A stretch of 64,000 bases of DNA. It comes from Leptobrachium leishanense. Lineage: Eukaryota > Chordata > Amphibia > Anura > Megophryidae. Positions 37,151-49,020 of this stretch are shown piece by piece. The notes beneath the pieces were generated by a model. That model saw nothing but the letters and a program-made list of their open reading frames with translations, was not told where the DNA came from and made no database searches. Both the position numbers and the translations under genes were made by a program. The stretch is taken from contig CM019064.1 of NCBI GenBank assembly GCA_009667805.1, positions 76,506,400 through 76,570,399 of the forward strand, in the 5' to 3' direction. The first letter of the stretch is position 1. The number at the start of each line of letters is the position of its first letter.

Positions 37151-38454
37151 TTAACCCCTTCACTGCTGAGCCATTTCAACTGTTTGTGCAGTATCATTGT
37201 TCACATTATAAATGAAACGTTAACTTTTTTAAAAAGTTTTTTGATGGTTTATTATATTTTTTTTCATTGTAGTCCAAAGCTTATTCCGCATGAAACAGAT
37301 TAGTTATATAGCATGAGTTTTAATTACATTTTGGTAAAAGGAATTCCTATAATCCAAGTTAAATGAAGTTGTGTCTCCACTTTGTGTAAAAATGAAAGGG
37401 TATAATTTTTTTTAAAAAAATTCAACACCTTAAGCCCACGGTTATTCTGCAAATCTATGTACAGGCATTACAATGATGTATCAGGTTAGAAGACATTCAA
37501 TTAATAGATTGTTTGGATTGGAATAGATCTGCACCAGGAGCCGAGTGTGAGGAGGGAGGGGCAGGCGGTAAAACTGAAAGTGAAACCTTCTGAGCAGCCT
37601 ACAAGCTTTGGGATCTTTACTCCTAGGAGTAAAATAGCAGCAGGCCATAACAAGAGACCCAGTTTGGGAATATTGTCATGGAGTTTAATCATGGGTAAAG
37701 CAGGCAGACATGAAAAATGCCGGAAACACAAGAAAGAAATGTGGGGCTTGGTGACCCAAATGAAATGACATCACAAGAAGGGTTGAGATGAAAGGAACAG
37801 CTTCAGTAACAAACATATTTAAAGGGATACAACAATTTGTACGGTAAATATTTTTGTTTTAGTTCAGTAACGCAATTTAAAGTGGTTTTAAAAATGATCA
37901 ATGATTTTCACCTTAAAAGGTTAAAGGCCAAGGTTGCCGACACCTGGTATAGAGTGTCAGTGTTGCCAGAACGAGCTTGAGAATCCATAAAGAAAGACTG
38001 GAATAATAGATTATGTGCATCCAACAGCACCAATAAACTGTACAGGAAGAATGAAGATAATGGGATTACAAAGAAAATGTGAACTACAATTCATCTGTTC
38101 CCAAGCCACAATTTGTATAGCTCTTTAATAATGTACACAACGACCAGTGTGCGCGGTCCCTTTATGGTGTTTTTCTATATAGGATTATTGTTTGTGTACA
38201 GTTTGAGTGACAGTGCACGGCTGACAGATACTACACTGTGCATTCAAGCAGTGCCTCGATGTCAAAATCCGGTTTCGAGATCTTCAATAATTGTCATTGC
38301 ATAATCTCCCTAGACCGAAATAATAAAAATCCATATATTTTAGCTCACACTAGAATTAAAGGAACATTCTAATTTTTAGTAGCGTTCTATTTTACCCTTC
38401 AATAAATTGGGCAGAGGCTTAAAACCATGAAGTGATAATGCAATATATATTATT
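37151..38454. other. intronic stretch with one TTAA-MITE end
   Basis: After the terminus at 37151 nothing is recognisable up to an L2-like tail at 38455. The fragments AGGTTGCCGACACCTGG (37922-37938) and TTAAAGGAACATTC (38355-38368) are single element ends. Confidence 0.4.
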
Positions 38455-38575
38455 ATCCTTTATATAGCGCCACAAATGCCGCAGCGCTTTACAAGATCTG
38501 TGTAAAAGGGGTTGATATAACCTGATTTGGGGGACCCTGTTCCCAAGGGAATTTACAATCTATGAGATGTACAAG
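38455..38575 (-). mobile_element. L2-like LINE tail
   Basis: On the minus strand: CTTGTAAAGCGCTGCGGCAT then TTGTGGCGCTATATAAAGGA, an almost textbook L2-type 3' end, followed by ATAATAAT. It is very short, with no coding part. Confidence 0.65.
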
Positions 38576-38833
38576 TATTTTGTGAGGTAGGCGCATCCAT
38601 ATCTTTAGGTGTCTTGCCCAAGGACACTCGCTGGTGGCTTCTTCTGAGTGGGATCGGGTTGTCTTTCCATGATTGTAGATCAACGACCTGGTGGTTGGGT
38701 TGAACCTGCTTCGCGTAAAGTCGAGACTTGCTTCTCCACAGTTGTATTGGAGGGATGCGCTGAATGGTATTTTGACTTGCTTCTCCACAGTCGAAGGTTA
38801 GAGACGTTACCACTGGACTCCACAGCCAATATT
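38576..38833 (-). repeat. degenerate SINE-like sequence
   Basis: GGTGTCTTGCCCAAGGACAC is the SINE body in reverse. The rest (two ACTTGCTTCTCCACAG copies at 38727 and 38773) is not matched elsewhere in the window. Confidence 0.35.
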
Positions 38834-39534
38834 GGGCCCTATTACATTCTTCATGCAAAAATGCACGGTCAACGTGTGAATTTTTGCGAGAAGCGGTAAA
38901 TGTTAACGCGTGTAAATTAACGCTGGTATTACAATCCCTGCGCATTATTTCATCCTTCAAAAAATAATGAGCGTAAAAGAGACACGCAAAAACACGCTGC
39001 ATTAACGTTGCGCGCAGAAATCTGTGTGTGGACTTTATTTCACGCGATTTAGCCAATCAGAATTAAGAACCACAATTGTCTCACGTTTTTTTTTGACAGG
39101 TGCAAAAACCTAACACAACTTCTCAATTTTATTGGTTTGGGTATGCGTAGAATGTGTAACTATACTTTGCTGTATTTTTTTCCGGCCTGGTGTGTTTGGT
39201 GTTAATGGAAAATCTGAACGTCCTGGCCAAACCCAGTTTTTAGAAGTCGTTAAAATTATGCGCGCAAACGCTGTGCGTTAAATTTTGCGCATAGATTGTA
39301 ATACCATCCGCGTACCAGCGCACAAACGCATTTGCTTTCACAATGTTAAGTATAGGACGTGCGTGGTACAGTACGCTCGCGCAGCGTTCGCGTAGGTTCA
39401 CCCGCGGTAGACGATTACGTCAGTTTGTTGCGCTGACATTGTAATACGACGTTCAGCGCAAAAGGGATTTGCCCCTCGCGTTAATGCGTTTTTGTGCGGG
39501 CGCAAACGTTTGCACGAACATTGTAATAGGACCC
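38834..39534. mobile_element. CpG-rich MITE with GGGCCCTATTACA ends
   Basis: GGGCCCTATTACATTCTTC and, inverted, GAACATTGTAATAGGACCC; ATT on each side fits a 3-bp duplication. The interior is full of GCGCAAACG/CGTTTGCGC words in both orientations and is CpG-rich. It is 701 bp. The 167-codon minus frame (38553-39056) crosses its boundary and is not a gene. Confidence 0.75.
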
Positions 39535-39548
39535 ATTGTGTCGTAGGC

Positions 39549-39667
39549 AAGTGTGTACCGTTGGGCGTCTTGCCCAAGGACTTACTGGAGAGGCGCTCTG
39601 GCCGGAATTCGAACCTGTGTCTCCAGTTATAGAGCAGTGATGTTACATCTACTCCATCCAGTCGGTA
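39549..39667 (-). mobile_element. SINE head and body, tail missing
   Basis: On the minus strand: GACTGGATGGAGTAGATGTA, ACATCACTGCTCTATAACTG, B-box-like GGTTCGAATTCC, GAGCGCCTCTCCAGTAAGTC. The 3' tail is replaced by the MITE 38834-39534 or lost before it. Confidence 0.7.
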
Positions 39668-41721
39668 TATCTGTATCCATGAATTCCATGTCACTACACA
39701 TAAAACACGCTACACGTCACACAGATGCATGGTGGTCCCCTTTGTTACATGTATTCTGCTTTAGATATCGAAAGGGAGCTGCGCACAGGAAGAGAGCTTT
39801 GCGCATGTAAAGGCAGATTATACAGGGTTCTTTACTTTGCATGAGACCGTGTATGTATTTGAGTACGAGTGTGAACAAGGCTGCAGCATCGCTCCCAGCG
39901 CACCAGAAATATTAAACATATGTAAAGCAATAGACACGAAGAGGCTGCGCCGTAAAGAAAGGAAGGACGGGGGGGGGGGGAATACATATATACAGCAATG
40001 TTTTTTCTCTTAACAAAACTACTGAAGAGGACCAGAACCTGCTAACAGTATCTCTTACAAGCCATTCTAGGCGACAAAAGGTTTATTGTGCCGCCCGGTA
40101 CCGGCGAGGGCGTTTGTGTATGTACTCTGCAGAAGTGCTTATGTTGGAAGAAAAATAGAAGGATTTTTGTAATAACAAACACAGGGGAGTTAAGAGTTTT
40201 ATACATTGAATGCTTATATAATGGCACGAAATAAACAGGTGTATAAATTAAGAGTATCGCAAGAAGAGTCGAGAACTGAAGTAATGGATTTGTAACCCCC
40301 CCCCCTTAAAACCAAATATGAAGCAACACCGGCATTACATCAGAGTGTCAAATTTAAGAGGAGAGAAGAAAAACGAAAGAGGGAGAAAAAGAGCGAGGGA
40401 ACGACTGGGGTGCGCAGTCTGTTATATAAGCACCTATGGAACATTAATTGAATGTCTAGGTTTAGAAGATTTTGCACAAAATGTACATTTTTCATTGGAT
40501 GCAACAAACCTGTAATCAGAGATAGTCAAGTTAGAATGTCCCTTTAAATACATTAAAACCAGAGTGCTTGGGCTGACGCAGCTGACAGCCTCTGCCCCAA
40601 TATTCATTTATTTCCAATATTACTCACCCTTTTTCCCCCTCTCTCCTCATCGCTTCAGGGATTCTGAACTCAGAAATCCCCCGAAACTTTCCAACACAGT
40701 TCCCCCCCCCCCAAACTTACACAAGTTCCATAGCACCTGCGCAGAGTGATGGATCGGATCTGTGCGCATGCATAGATCCAAACCATCAGCTGCCTCTTCA
40801 AGACGGATCGCTACAGCGACTGGTCTTCGAGAGAGTGGTGTTGGCACACTGACGAATGACTGATCTGGACGCTGTGTGGGGTGGAGGAAACTCTTCCACT
40901 TCACACAGCGGTATCACCAGATCAGTGCTAGGGGGGGGGGTCCACTCCTCACATTCTGACCACTAACTAAAGTCGTCAGGATTAGTAGACCATCCCCTAT
41001 AACTTGTGCGTTTGGGTTGAGCGCAATGAATGTCGTGTGACACATCACATGGCACAGTGAACACGTAGCTCATTCCATACACCTTAATGTACAGTAAGTG
41101 CAGCACGACAATCTTTATTGTCAGGATTTAAAATACATTGAGAGCGTTTGCCTAATCCTGCACTTAAATACTGCTGGAGGAAATCTGAACCATTTCTAGT
41201 CCTTGCACCATCCACAGAAATGACTCTAGACGCGCTTTGGGAGGGGGGGGGTGTATTGTGGGGAATGGAGTCATTAAATGCTACATTTACACCACAATAC
41301 TAGAAACAGGGTAATCTGGAGAATAATGTCCACTATTTAGCAAATGACCTCCACCCAAAAGGACATTATATAAGATAAACTAGAAAACTCATAACTTCCC
41401 AATTTGTGTTTACCAACGTGTGATCCATTTCATAATTAATGCAAAAGGTCAGTCAGGCCTGGAGCAGTCCAGCTCTAATGAATGGGAATGGAAGGAGAGT
41501 CATTTCACGCAGCGTTGCATTTGTTCTCGTTTAATTCCAAGAAGCAGATGTTTTCATTCTGCATAAACCATGCCGGGGTATTGGCAAGGGCTAAGTCGCC
41601 CACACGGAAAGGCTGTCCGGGGGATTTAAAAAGGGTATTTCTAGTGGATTTTAATGAAACCTTAATAGACCAGCGTCTGGTGAAATAAGTGTTTTAGCAA
41701 TTTAAACCATTTACCTTTTTT
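39668..41721. other. intronic stretch, nothing recognised
   Basis: No exon or complete element. G or C runs of 10-12 occur at about 39969, 40297, 40707, 40929 and 41239. Single ends such as AATGTCCCTTTAA (40534-40546) suggest old T2-like debris. Confidence 0.4.
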
Positions 41722-42626
41722 TGGGGCTGCAACTAACAATTATTTTCATAATCAATTAGTTGGCAGATTTTTTTTTTATTAAACTTGGGTTAGAAAAAAA
41801 TACATTAATGTTTACTTTATAGGAACATTCTTTATGCTTTATAGGAAAAAAGCCTAGTTTTTCATAAGCAATTTACATACCTTTCATACGACCATATGCA
41901 AACTGCGTATCTTGTGTACTTTTCACACACAAGGTATGTGAGCGCCTGGGCAGAGTGATTTTGTGTGCCTAGTTTAAGCCCATGTCTGCTTTCTCTACAA
42001 ATGAATGCTGCTACGAACGCTGAGATAGACTTGATATCATCGCAAGAGAGAAGGGGGGGCACTCCATTGAGCCTGAGCACTTTATTAAGCCAAAGTAGTG
42101 AAGATACGTAGAGTGTTCCTTTACAATAATTTCCCAAAGAAACTAAGCAAGGAGGGTCCAGTTGTGGAAGGGAGTGAGTTTGGGCAAGGGACTTGACCAG
42201 ACTGTTACAGGGAGTGGGTATGGGCAAAAGACCAGACCTGAGTGTGGGAGGGAGTTTGGGGGAAGGGACAGGAACAAAAGGAAGGCAATGGCAGCTCCAG
42301 ACCAAAGAAGGGATGGCAGACAGGTTGGTGTGGTGGCACAGGACTCCAGGTCCAAGTAAGGATAAAACAGCAGAGGCACAACGCCCACACCCAGTGTCAG
42401 TATCTCAGGGTTTGTGCTACATCTCGGCTACTGTTTTAAACTAAATAAAAACAAGATGGTTATGTCTGACATAACCCTAAAACTAAACCAGAGTAAAGCA
42501 ATGACACGTCTTCTCCAATCAGAATCTGCGGTTATTAACGCTTAACTCAGTCTAACTCCATATAGTGTGTGCTGAACACAATAGTGGTCATACTATGCTC
42601 ATTATTGATTAGTTGTTTCACCCCTA
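41722..42626. mobile_element. hAT element (GGGGCTGCAACTAAC ends)
   Basis: TGGGGCTGCAACTAACAATT left and, inverted, TGATTAGTTGTTTCACCCCTA right. The flanks CCTTTTTT and CATTTTTT match at 7 of 8. These termini are of the kind common in fish and amphibian hAT elements. A possible T2-like insertion (41816-42124, TATAGGAACATTC to GAGTGTTCCTTTACA) lies inside. Overlapping frames at 41862-42444 have no homology. Confidence 0.7.
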
Positions 42627-43988
42627 CATTTTTTACACCTGCAAGGAGTCAATCCTAAATTTCCAGCTGCCTTCAGCCACAGCAGGGGGTTGTAAGGTTT
42701 ACAGCGAAGATCAGTGTTGAGGAGGTACACAACTGCAGTATTACTATCAGCTTGACCCTAGCTTGCCTCTCAGACACTTAAACGACCTCAGGCTATTCTG
42801 ACCTCGGAATTGCCCATGACTGACACCAACTGCATTGTCAGCTCCAGAACTCAAACCTGAGACACAATTCTGTGGTGTAAAGAATATGTATGCGTATATT
42901 ACATACAAACACATCCACAAACCAGAATCACTAGGATTATAATGAATTGCTGATTTAAGCATTTTATTTACATGTTTGTGGAATTGCATGCACACTTTAC
43001 ATTGATTTACACTATGGCCTGTCCGCCATTAAAGGTTTCTTGGGATTTATTGATCGTTATAAGACCCATATTGGGATCCAACTGACTTTTCATGAATTCA
43101 CTTTATCGTGGTGTTATATCCACAACTTACCTTAGTTTCCCCAAAGTATAAGGGAATAAACAGATTAACTGGGGTTTCTGGTGATCGTTACATTAATATC
43201 AAGGCAACATTGTGAGTGATGTATCTGCATTTTAATTAAGTGTGCTAGCTCCTTTTTGCAGGTATAGCCTTTACATGTACAACATATATTAAAGTGTTGC
43301 AGGGGAACTTAAGGTTTTAAAATAAAATAAAAAAAAAAAAAATCCGCTTCCAGGATAGATTGTGAAGAGGATTAGGAATTTGAATACACAATGTTAAGGA
43401 CAGATCCCTCTTTATGCGACGGGTAAATGCAAATTTCAGATATTACATATAAGGGGATAACTCCTATTCCTCACACCTGGGGTTTCCTGGAATTCTACAA
43501 TACGACTGAATAGACAGCAAAAACATTTTCTGAAGTACACTTCCTTGAAATATCATTTTACCGTGAAAAACAAGATGCCAAGACTGAGTTACAACATATA
43601 ACGCTTTGCCCCAAAAAGATTAGAGGACTAAAAAGCAGAATAGGAGTGTAACATTTATTTAAAATATAAAATATATATAATCACACACACATATATATAA
43701 AAAAAGATAATTTGGTCTACAACACATTTGTGTCTTTTTTCCAACACTTTCCAGAGAAAGTTATTATAATGAAAAGTAAATTTCCTGTACCTAATGCATA
43801 GCTCAAGTACGAGAGATATATATATACATATATACACACACATACAACTAATGGAGCCCCTGGGCAAGAAGAAATCGTGGGGCCCCTTGTGCCTTGCCCA
43901 CAAAGCCACACAATATCCCACCCATACAACGCAACACCCACATGTACATTGTTGTGTTAAAGAATTTATTTCTTCACAATTTTCAAAA
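42627..43988. other. intronic stretch, nothing recognised
   Basis: AT-rich DNA. Frames with IYICIYI-type peptides at 43655-44029 come from AT/AC microsatellites. Confidence 0.4.
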
Positions 43989-44534
43989 TACTGTAGATAC
44001 TCGAGTATACCGCTAGATTTTGGTGCCAAAAATTTACTTTAAAATTGGAGGGGGTCGCGTTATATTCGAGACATCTGCATTGCGTATAAAAAATAAAAAA
44101 AAAACTTGCCTTGCTCAGGATCCCAAGTCTCCCAGAAGTTCCGGTAGTCTCGCTGAAGTGAATGCGGGTTCCCTGATGCTTGCAAACACCAGGAACTCCC
44201 GGATTTGGGAAGATGTGGGATCCATCACGGCCAGAGGGTACGCTCGGTTTAAACCATTCACCTCGCTTGCCTCTGCTGGCCATCTAAAATCGCTAGTAAA
44301 GCAGACGGGTGGCCAGCGACTTCATACTTAGTAACAACTGCAATCATTCTAGAGCAGAGCACCCGGCCTGTGTTAAGAGAACCTCGAAGGATTTTAATGG
44401 TTTACCGCTATAGTATAGTTTTAGAATTTTGTTCCTCGCGTTATATTCGAGTCTTGAGTATTCTCTCATTTCCATAATAAATCTCTATCCATCGCGTTAT
44501 ATTCGGGTCGCACTATACTCGAGTATCTACGGTA
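43989..44534. mobile_element. TIR element with GATACTCGAGTAT ends
   Basis: TACTGTAGATACTCGAGTAT and, inverted, ATACTCGAGTATCTACGGTA. GCGTTATATTCGAG-type phrases recur inside near both ends. It is 546 bp. No duplication is clear and I leave the superfamily open. Confidence 0.75.
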
Positions 44535-44639
44535 ATTATTTTAATGCGTTCGGAAAATCCATTCGGGCCCACCAGCGAATTAGGAAATCCATTGTGCCCC
44601 CTTCAGACTTACAGATGGCCACCGCACTGCTGCAAGAGC

Positions 44640-44930
44640 CATCACCCACTTATTGCAGCCAAGGCTGCGCTGCGGCACAGAAGGTCCCTGTGGCACGTTA
44701 GAAGCTGCTATCATTTTCAGGTTTATAAAATACACTTTTACATTACAGAGCTCCACAGCAATAAAAAAAAGTCATAGTAATGTGCGGTGTGTAAGTATCA
44801 CAGAGCTCCACAGCAATAAAATGCAAAAGCAAATTTATTAAAGTATATATCAAATTACAGAACACTAAAAAATTTAATTTTATTTTAATAATTTTATTAC
44901 ACAATTAAAGTGCAAGGTTGGCTTTATAAA
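44640..44930. repeat. repeat block shared with 21240-21480
   Basis: GGCACAGAAGGTCCCTGTGG, CAGGTTTATAAA and two GAGCTCCACAGCAATAAAA units, in the same order as in the hAT element 20950-22091. This copy has no clear hAT ends. Confidence 0.6.
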
Positions 44931-45700
44931 GGGAAAAAATGCCAGGCCACTCCGGCTGACCGTAGCTGTGAGTTAGCATTCTAAGAGAGCTAAACTGGCC
45001 ATCGCTGGAATCTAGACGCACTCTTCACATTTCCAACCTGGCTTTTAAGAGCTTTTTTGGGAAGCTGCCACCCTACCTGAATAGGCCGATTCCCCAAGCA
45101 GTTCCCTCATCCTATAACCTCCGATCCAGGACCTGCACCTTACTTGCAATACCACAATACAAAAAGAAAAGTGTCTCGACCCTCATTTTCCTACAGAGCA
45201 CCACAATTATGGAATAACCTCCCAGACGCCAAATTTTCCCCCAGTTTAAAGTCACTTAAGAGATCTCTATTAATATACCTTGATACAGAATGCACCTGTA
45301 AACATGTAACCTAGTGACTATATACAGAATGCACCTGTAAATACAGTCAGGTCCAGAAATATTGAGACATCGACACAATTCTAACATCTTTGGCTCTATA
45401 CACCACCACAACGGAGTTGGAATGAAACAAACACAATGTGCTTTAACTGCAGACTGTCAGCTTTAATTTGAGGGTATGTACATCCAACTCAGGTGAACGT
45501 GTAAGACTTGCAGCAGTTTGCAGATGTGCCTCCCACTTGTTAAGGGACCAAAGGTAATGGGACAATTGACTTCTCAGCTGTTCCATGGCCAGGTGTGTGA
45601 TATTCCCTCATTACCCCAATTACAATGTGCAGATAAAAGGCCCAGAGTTCATTTCAAGTGTGCTATTTGCATTTGGAATCTGTTGCTGTCAACTCTCAAG

Positions 45701-47045
45701 ATGAGATCCAAAGAGCTGTCACTATCAGTGAAGCAAGCCATCATTAGGCTGAAGAAACAAAACAAACCCATCAGAGAGATAGCAAGAACATTAGGCATGG
45801 CCAAAACAACCGTTTGGAACATTTTCAAAAAAGAAGGAACGCACCAGTGAGCTCAGCAACACCAAAAGACCCGGGAGACCACGGAAAACAACTGTGGTGG
45901 ATGACCGAAGAATTCTTTCCCTGGTGAAGAAAACACCCTTCACAACAGTTGGCCAGATCAAGAACACTCTCCAGGAGGTAGGTGTATGTGTGTTAAAGTC
46001 AACAATCAAGAGAAGACTTCACCAGAGTGAATACAGAAGGTTCACCACAAGATGTAAACCATTGGTGAGCCTCAAAAACAGGAAGGCCAGATTAGCGTTT
46101 GCCAAACAACACCCAATAAAGCCTTCACAGTTCTGGAACAAGATCCTATGGACAGATGAGACCAAGATCAACTTGTACCAGAGTGATGGGAAGAGAAGAG
46201 TATGGAGAAGGAAAGGAACTGCTCATGATCCCAAGCATACCACATCAGTGAAGCATGGTGGTGGTAGTGTCATGGCGTGGGCATGTATGGCTGCCAATGG
46301 AACTGGTTCTCTTGTATTTATTGATGATGTGACTGCTGACAAAAGCAGCAGGTTGAATTCTGAAGTGTTTCGGGCAATATTATCTGCTCACATTCAGCCA
46401 AATGCTGCAGAACTCATTGGACGGCGCTTCACAGTGCAGATGGACAATGACCCAAAGCATTCAAGCCCGGCCACACACTCACATCCCCCTCTGCTATCCC
46501 ACCAACCCAGTGCTGATCTGAAATTTGTAGCTTACTTTCCAGCTGCTTCCACTTTGCAAATCACCCTAATTAATCCAAGGTTCTAGCCCTTCCCATGATA
46601 TGTTAATCTGTATATTTGTGTTTTGTTTTTAATAGTTTGTATTTTATTACTTTGCATTTCTGTAACAACTGTAACCACTCAATGTTCTTGAACCCAGGAC
46701 ATACTTGAAAACGAGAGAAATCTCAATGTATCCTTCCTGGTAAAATTCTTTGCAAATAAATAAATAAATTCTGCAAAAGCAACCAAAGAGTTTTTGAAGG
46801 GACAGAAGTGGAATGTTATGCAATGGCCAAGTCAATCACCTGACCTGAATCCCATTGAGCATGCATTTCACTTGCTGAAGACAAAACTAAAGGGAAAATG
46901 CCCCAAGAACAAGCAGGAACTGAAGACAGTTGCAGTAGAGGCCTGGCAGAGCATCACCAGGGATGAAACCCAGCATCTGGTGATGTCTATGCGTTCCAGA
47001 CTTCAGGCTGTGATTGACTGCAAAGGATTTGCAACCAAGTATTAA
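45701..47045 (+). pseudogene. Tc1 transposase, broken (element C)
   Basis: Start MRSKELSLSVKQAIIRLKKQ at 45701; a helix-turn-helix with KTTVWNIFKK; a frameshift between about 45830 and 45895; then VDDRRILSLVKKTP, the first Asp in LWTDETKINLYQ, KHGGGSVMAWACMA, and the second Asp in VQMDNDPKHSS near 46440. There a LINE 3' end interrupts. Beyond it come WPSQSPDLNPIEHAF with the catalytic Glu and the C-terminus KGFATKY ending at 47045. One frameshift and one insertion are the only large breaks seen. Confidence 0.94.
46470..46768 (+). mobile_element. LINE 3' end inserted in Tc1 C
   Basis: It ends ACCCAGGACATACTTGAAAA, CGAGAGAAATCTCAATGTAT, CCTTCCTGGTAAAATTCTTT and TAAATAAATAAA. It has the same tail and 3' UTR as LINEs A and B, so the family stayed active after Tc1 C had inserted into LINE B. 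A possible ATTC duplication flanks it. Confidence 0.85.
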
Positions 47046-47500
47046 GAAGGGAAAGTTTGATTTATGATTATTATTCTGTCCCATTATCTTTGGTCCCTTA
47101 ACAAGTGGGAGGCACATCTGCAAACTGCTGTAAGTCTTACACGTTCACCTGAGTTGGATGTACATACCCTCAAATTAAAGCTGACAGTCTGCAGTTAAAG
47201 CACATTGTGTTTGTTTCATTCCAACTCCATTGTGGTGGTGTATAGAGCCAAAGATGTTAGAATTGTGTCCATGTCCCAATATTTCTGGACCTGACTGTAA
47301 GTAACAGTGAATATATTTCCTACAAATTTATTTTCTATGTAAATCTGTATAGATTTGCTTCGTTTTTAATATCTTGCATTTTATTACTTTGAATTTTTAC
47401 AGTCGTTACAGAAATGCAATGTTCTCGAACCCAGGACATACTTGAAAACGAGAGAAATCTCAATGTATCCATCCTGGTAAAAAAACTTTATAAAAAACAA

Positions 47501-48479
47501 ATATTTTTAAGTCAACTACACAGTTTCAGAAACCAGGCAATTCATTATTATTTTATTACTAAGCAATGTTTCACAAAGTTGGAGAAAAAAATAAACACAA
47601 AAACAAACCCCCACCAAGATGAAAAACAAAATCTATTGCTAGTTTTGCTGTAGCTGCTTATTCGCAGCAGCTGGCATGGTTTTGGACGTGTATACGATGT
47701 CGCAGTCACTAGGCAGAGTGTATATTGTCCCTTTTCTGACCTCAGAGAAAGGCAGGAAAGAATCGCTGGATTCTGCTGCCTTCACATTGTATTTGTAGGA
47801 TCAGCACGTTATTAAAGATCACACTGCACATTGCCTGAAGCAAATGTAAAAATACAGATATAAGCCAACTTCAACACTCCCAAAGTTATCCCAAACATCA
47901 TTTTTTTGTGCATCTCTGTCATTCCTTCTCCCGGTCCAACATGTCTTCCTGCCCTTCAAACACAAAAATATAAAAAAGGGCCAAGAAACCCTAATAAAGT
48001 ACTAGAAGTTAGAACAGATCACACATAACCGTTCGGCAGAGCGCTTCAGAATAATTTGCACAAGCCAGAAATATTAAGGGCTGAGCTCGAGGGAAGACAT
48101 TGCTGAAACGTCCCAAACATCCATCCAGGGGCTGCTCCTAAATAACACCAAGCCACGGCCCAGCAGTGGTTTGGTAAATTCAGAATTTGTGTGAAAGAAG
48201 TCAGAATTTTAAAGAGAAATTAAAATCCTAGAAGCCTGTGGCAAATCTGCCAACTCTGAAAATATTTTCATAGTGTGCACTAATTTGCATATTTTGTGTT
48301 GTCACGGGATGTGGAGTCGCATAAATTATGCGATTTGCCAATATACACACAATAATGACATTTTCATAAAGGTGTATTTATAAGTTTATACTTTATATGC
48401 GAGAATGCAGGGGCTGTATGTGTGTGTGATGAGAGGTGCATGTGGGAAGCTATGTATGTGAGTGTGATGAGATAACCAA
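47501..48479. other. intronic stretch, nothing recognised
   Basis: No exon or element was recognised. Confidence 0.4.
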
Positions 48480-48683
48480 AGCTGCCGAAAGCTGGCCCAC
48501 TTGCGTAACCAATTTACTTCATATGGAGAGGCAGAGAAACCAGAAACGTTTCAGGACAAAGTCCTTTCCTCAGTGGGGAGCATTCACACCGAGAAAAGGT
48601 CTTTCCTTGAAACGTTTGTGTTTTTTCTGACTCCATATTAAGTAAATTGGCTACACAAGTGGGCCAGCTTTTGGCAGCTCCGG
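48480..48683. repeat. imperfect 200-bp palindrome, CGAAACG-like type
   Basis: The left arm GCCGAAAGCTGGCCCACTTG..CCAATTTACTTCATATGGAG..AAACGTTTCAGGA and the right arm reads back as TGCCAAAAGCTGGCCCACTT..CCAATTTACTTAATATGGAG..AAACGTTTCAAGG. The short centre is near 48583. The layout equals that of 15793-16063, but the sequence differs and divergence is higher. Confidence 0.8.
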
Positions 48684-49020
48684 TGGTTGTCTTAGGGTTT
48701 TTTTTGCATTGCTTATTTAAGTCTTTCCTCCTCCTTGAGGTGCACGGGAGGGGGGGGGGGTCTTGCTTCACCGTAGTAGCAGCATCTATTTGAGCATATT
48801 TTACTTTTTCTATTTTGGGTGCTACAGACACCGGACCCCAGGGTCAATTTTGCTACTATCCCAGTAAGAAGAGTTGTATTTAAAAAGGGGCTGTATTTGC
48901 GTGATGAGAGGTAAACTTTGTCATTCAGGTCAATGGCAAAAAAAAAAGGTTTTAAAGCCACAGAAATCTCCATTCTGAAATTTGCTGAAAAACTGGAGTC
49001 ATTGGATATGGGGTGGAGAT

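Larger units (their letters stand above)
45344..47297 (+). mobile_element. Tc1/mariner element C
   Basis: CAGTCAGGTCCAGAAATATT and, inverted, AATATTTCTGGACCTGACTG, with TA on both sides (45342-45343, 47298-47299). The inverted repeats are long (about 220 bp, down to TGGGACAATTG / CTGTCCCATTA). Without the LINE piece at 46470-46768 it is about 1.65 kb. Closely similar elements are widespread in fish and frogs, as far as I know. A 5' end of the same family is at 60724-60970. Confidence 0.95.
44985..47500 (+). mobile_element. CR1/L2-like LINE B, 5'-truncated, split by Tc1 C
   Basis: 44985-45343 matches LINE A from AGAGCTAAACTGGCCATC on (C-terminal codons), and 47298-47500 continues with the 3' UTR and tail (CATACTTGAAAACGAGAGAA, ATCTCAATGTATCC). 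It is strongly 5'-truncated. A 21-bp local duplication (ATGCACCTGTAAA region) lies just before the Tc1 site. Confidence 0.88.

Noticed and set aside
38553..39056. 167-codon frame on the minus strand
   Set aside because: It crosses the border between the CpG-rich MITE and the degenerate SINE.
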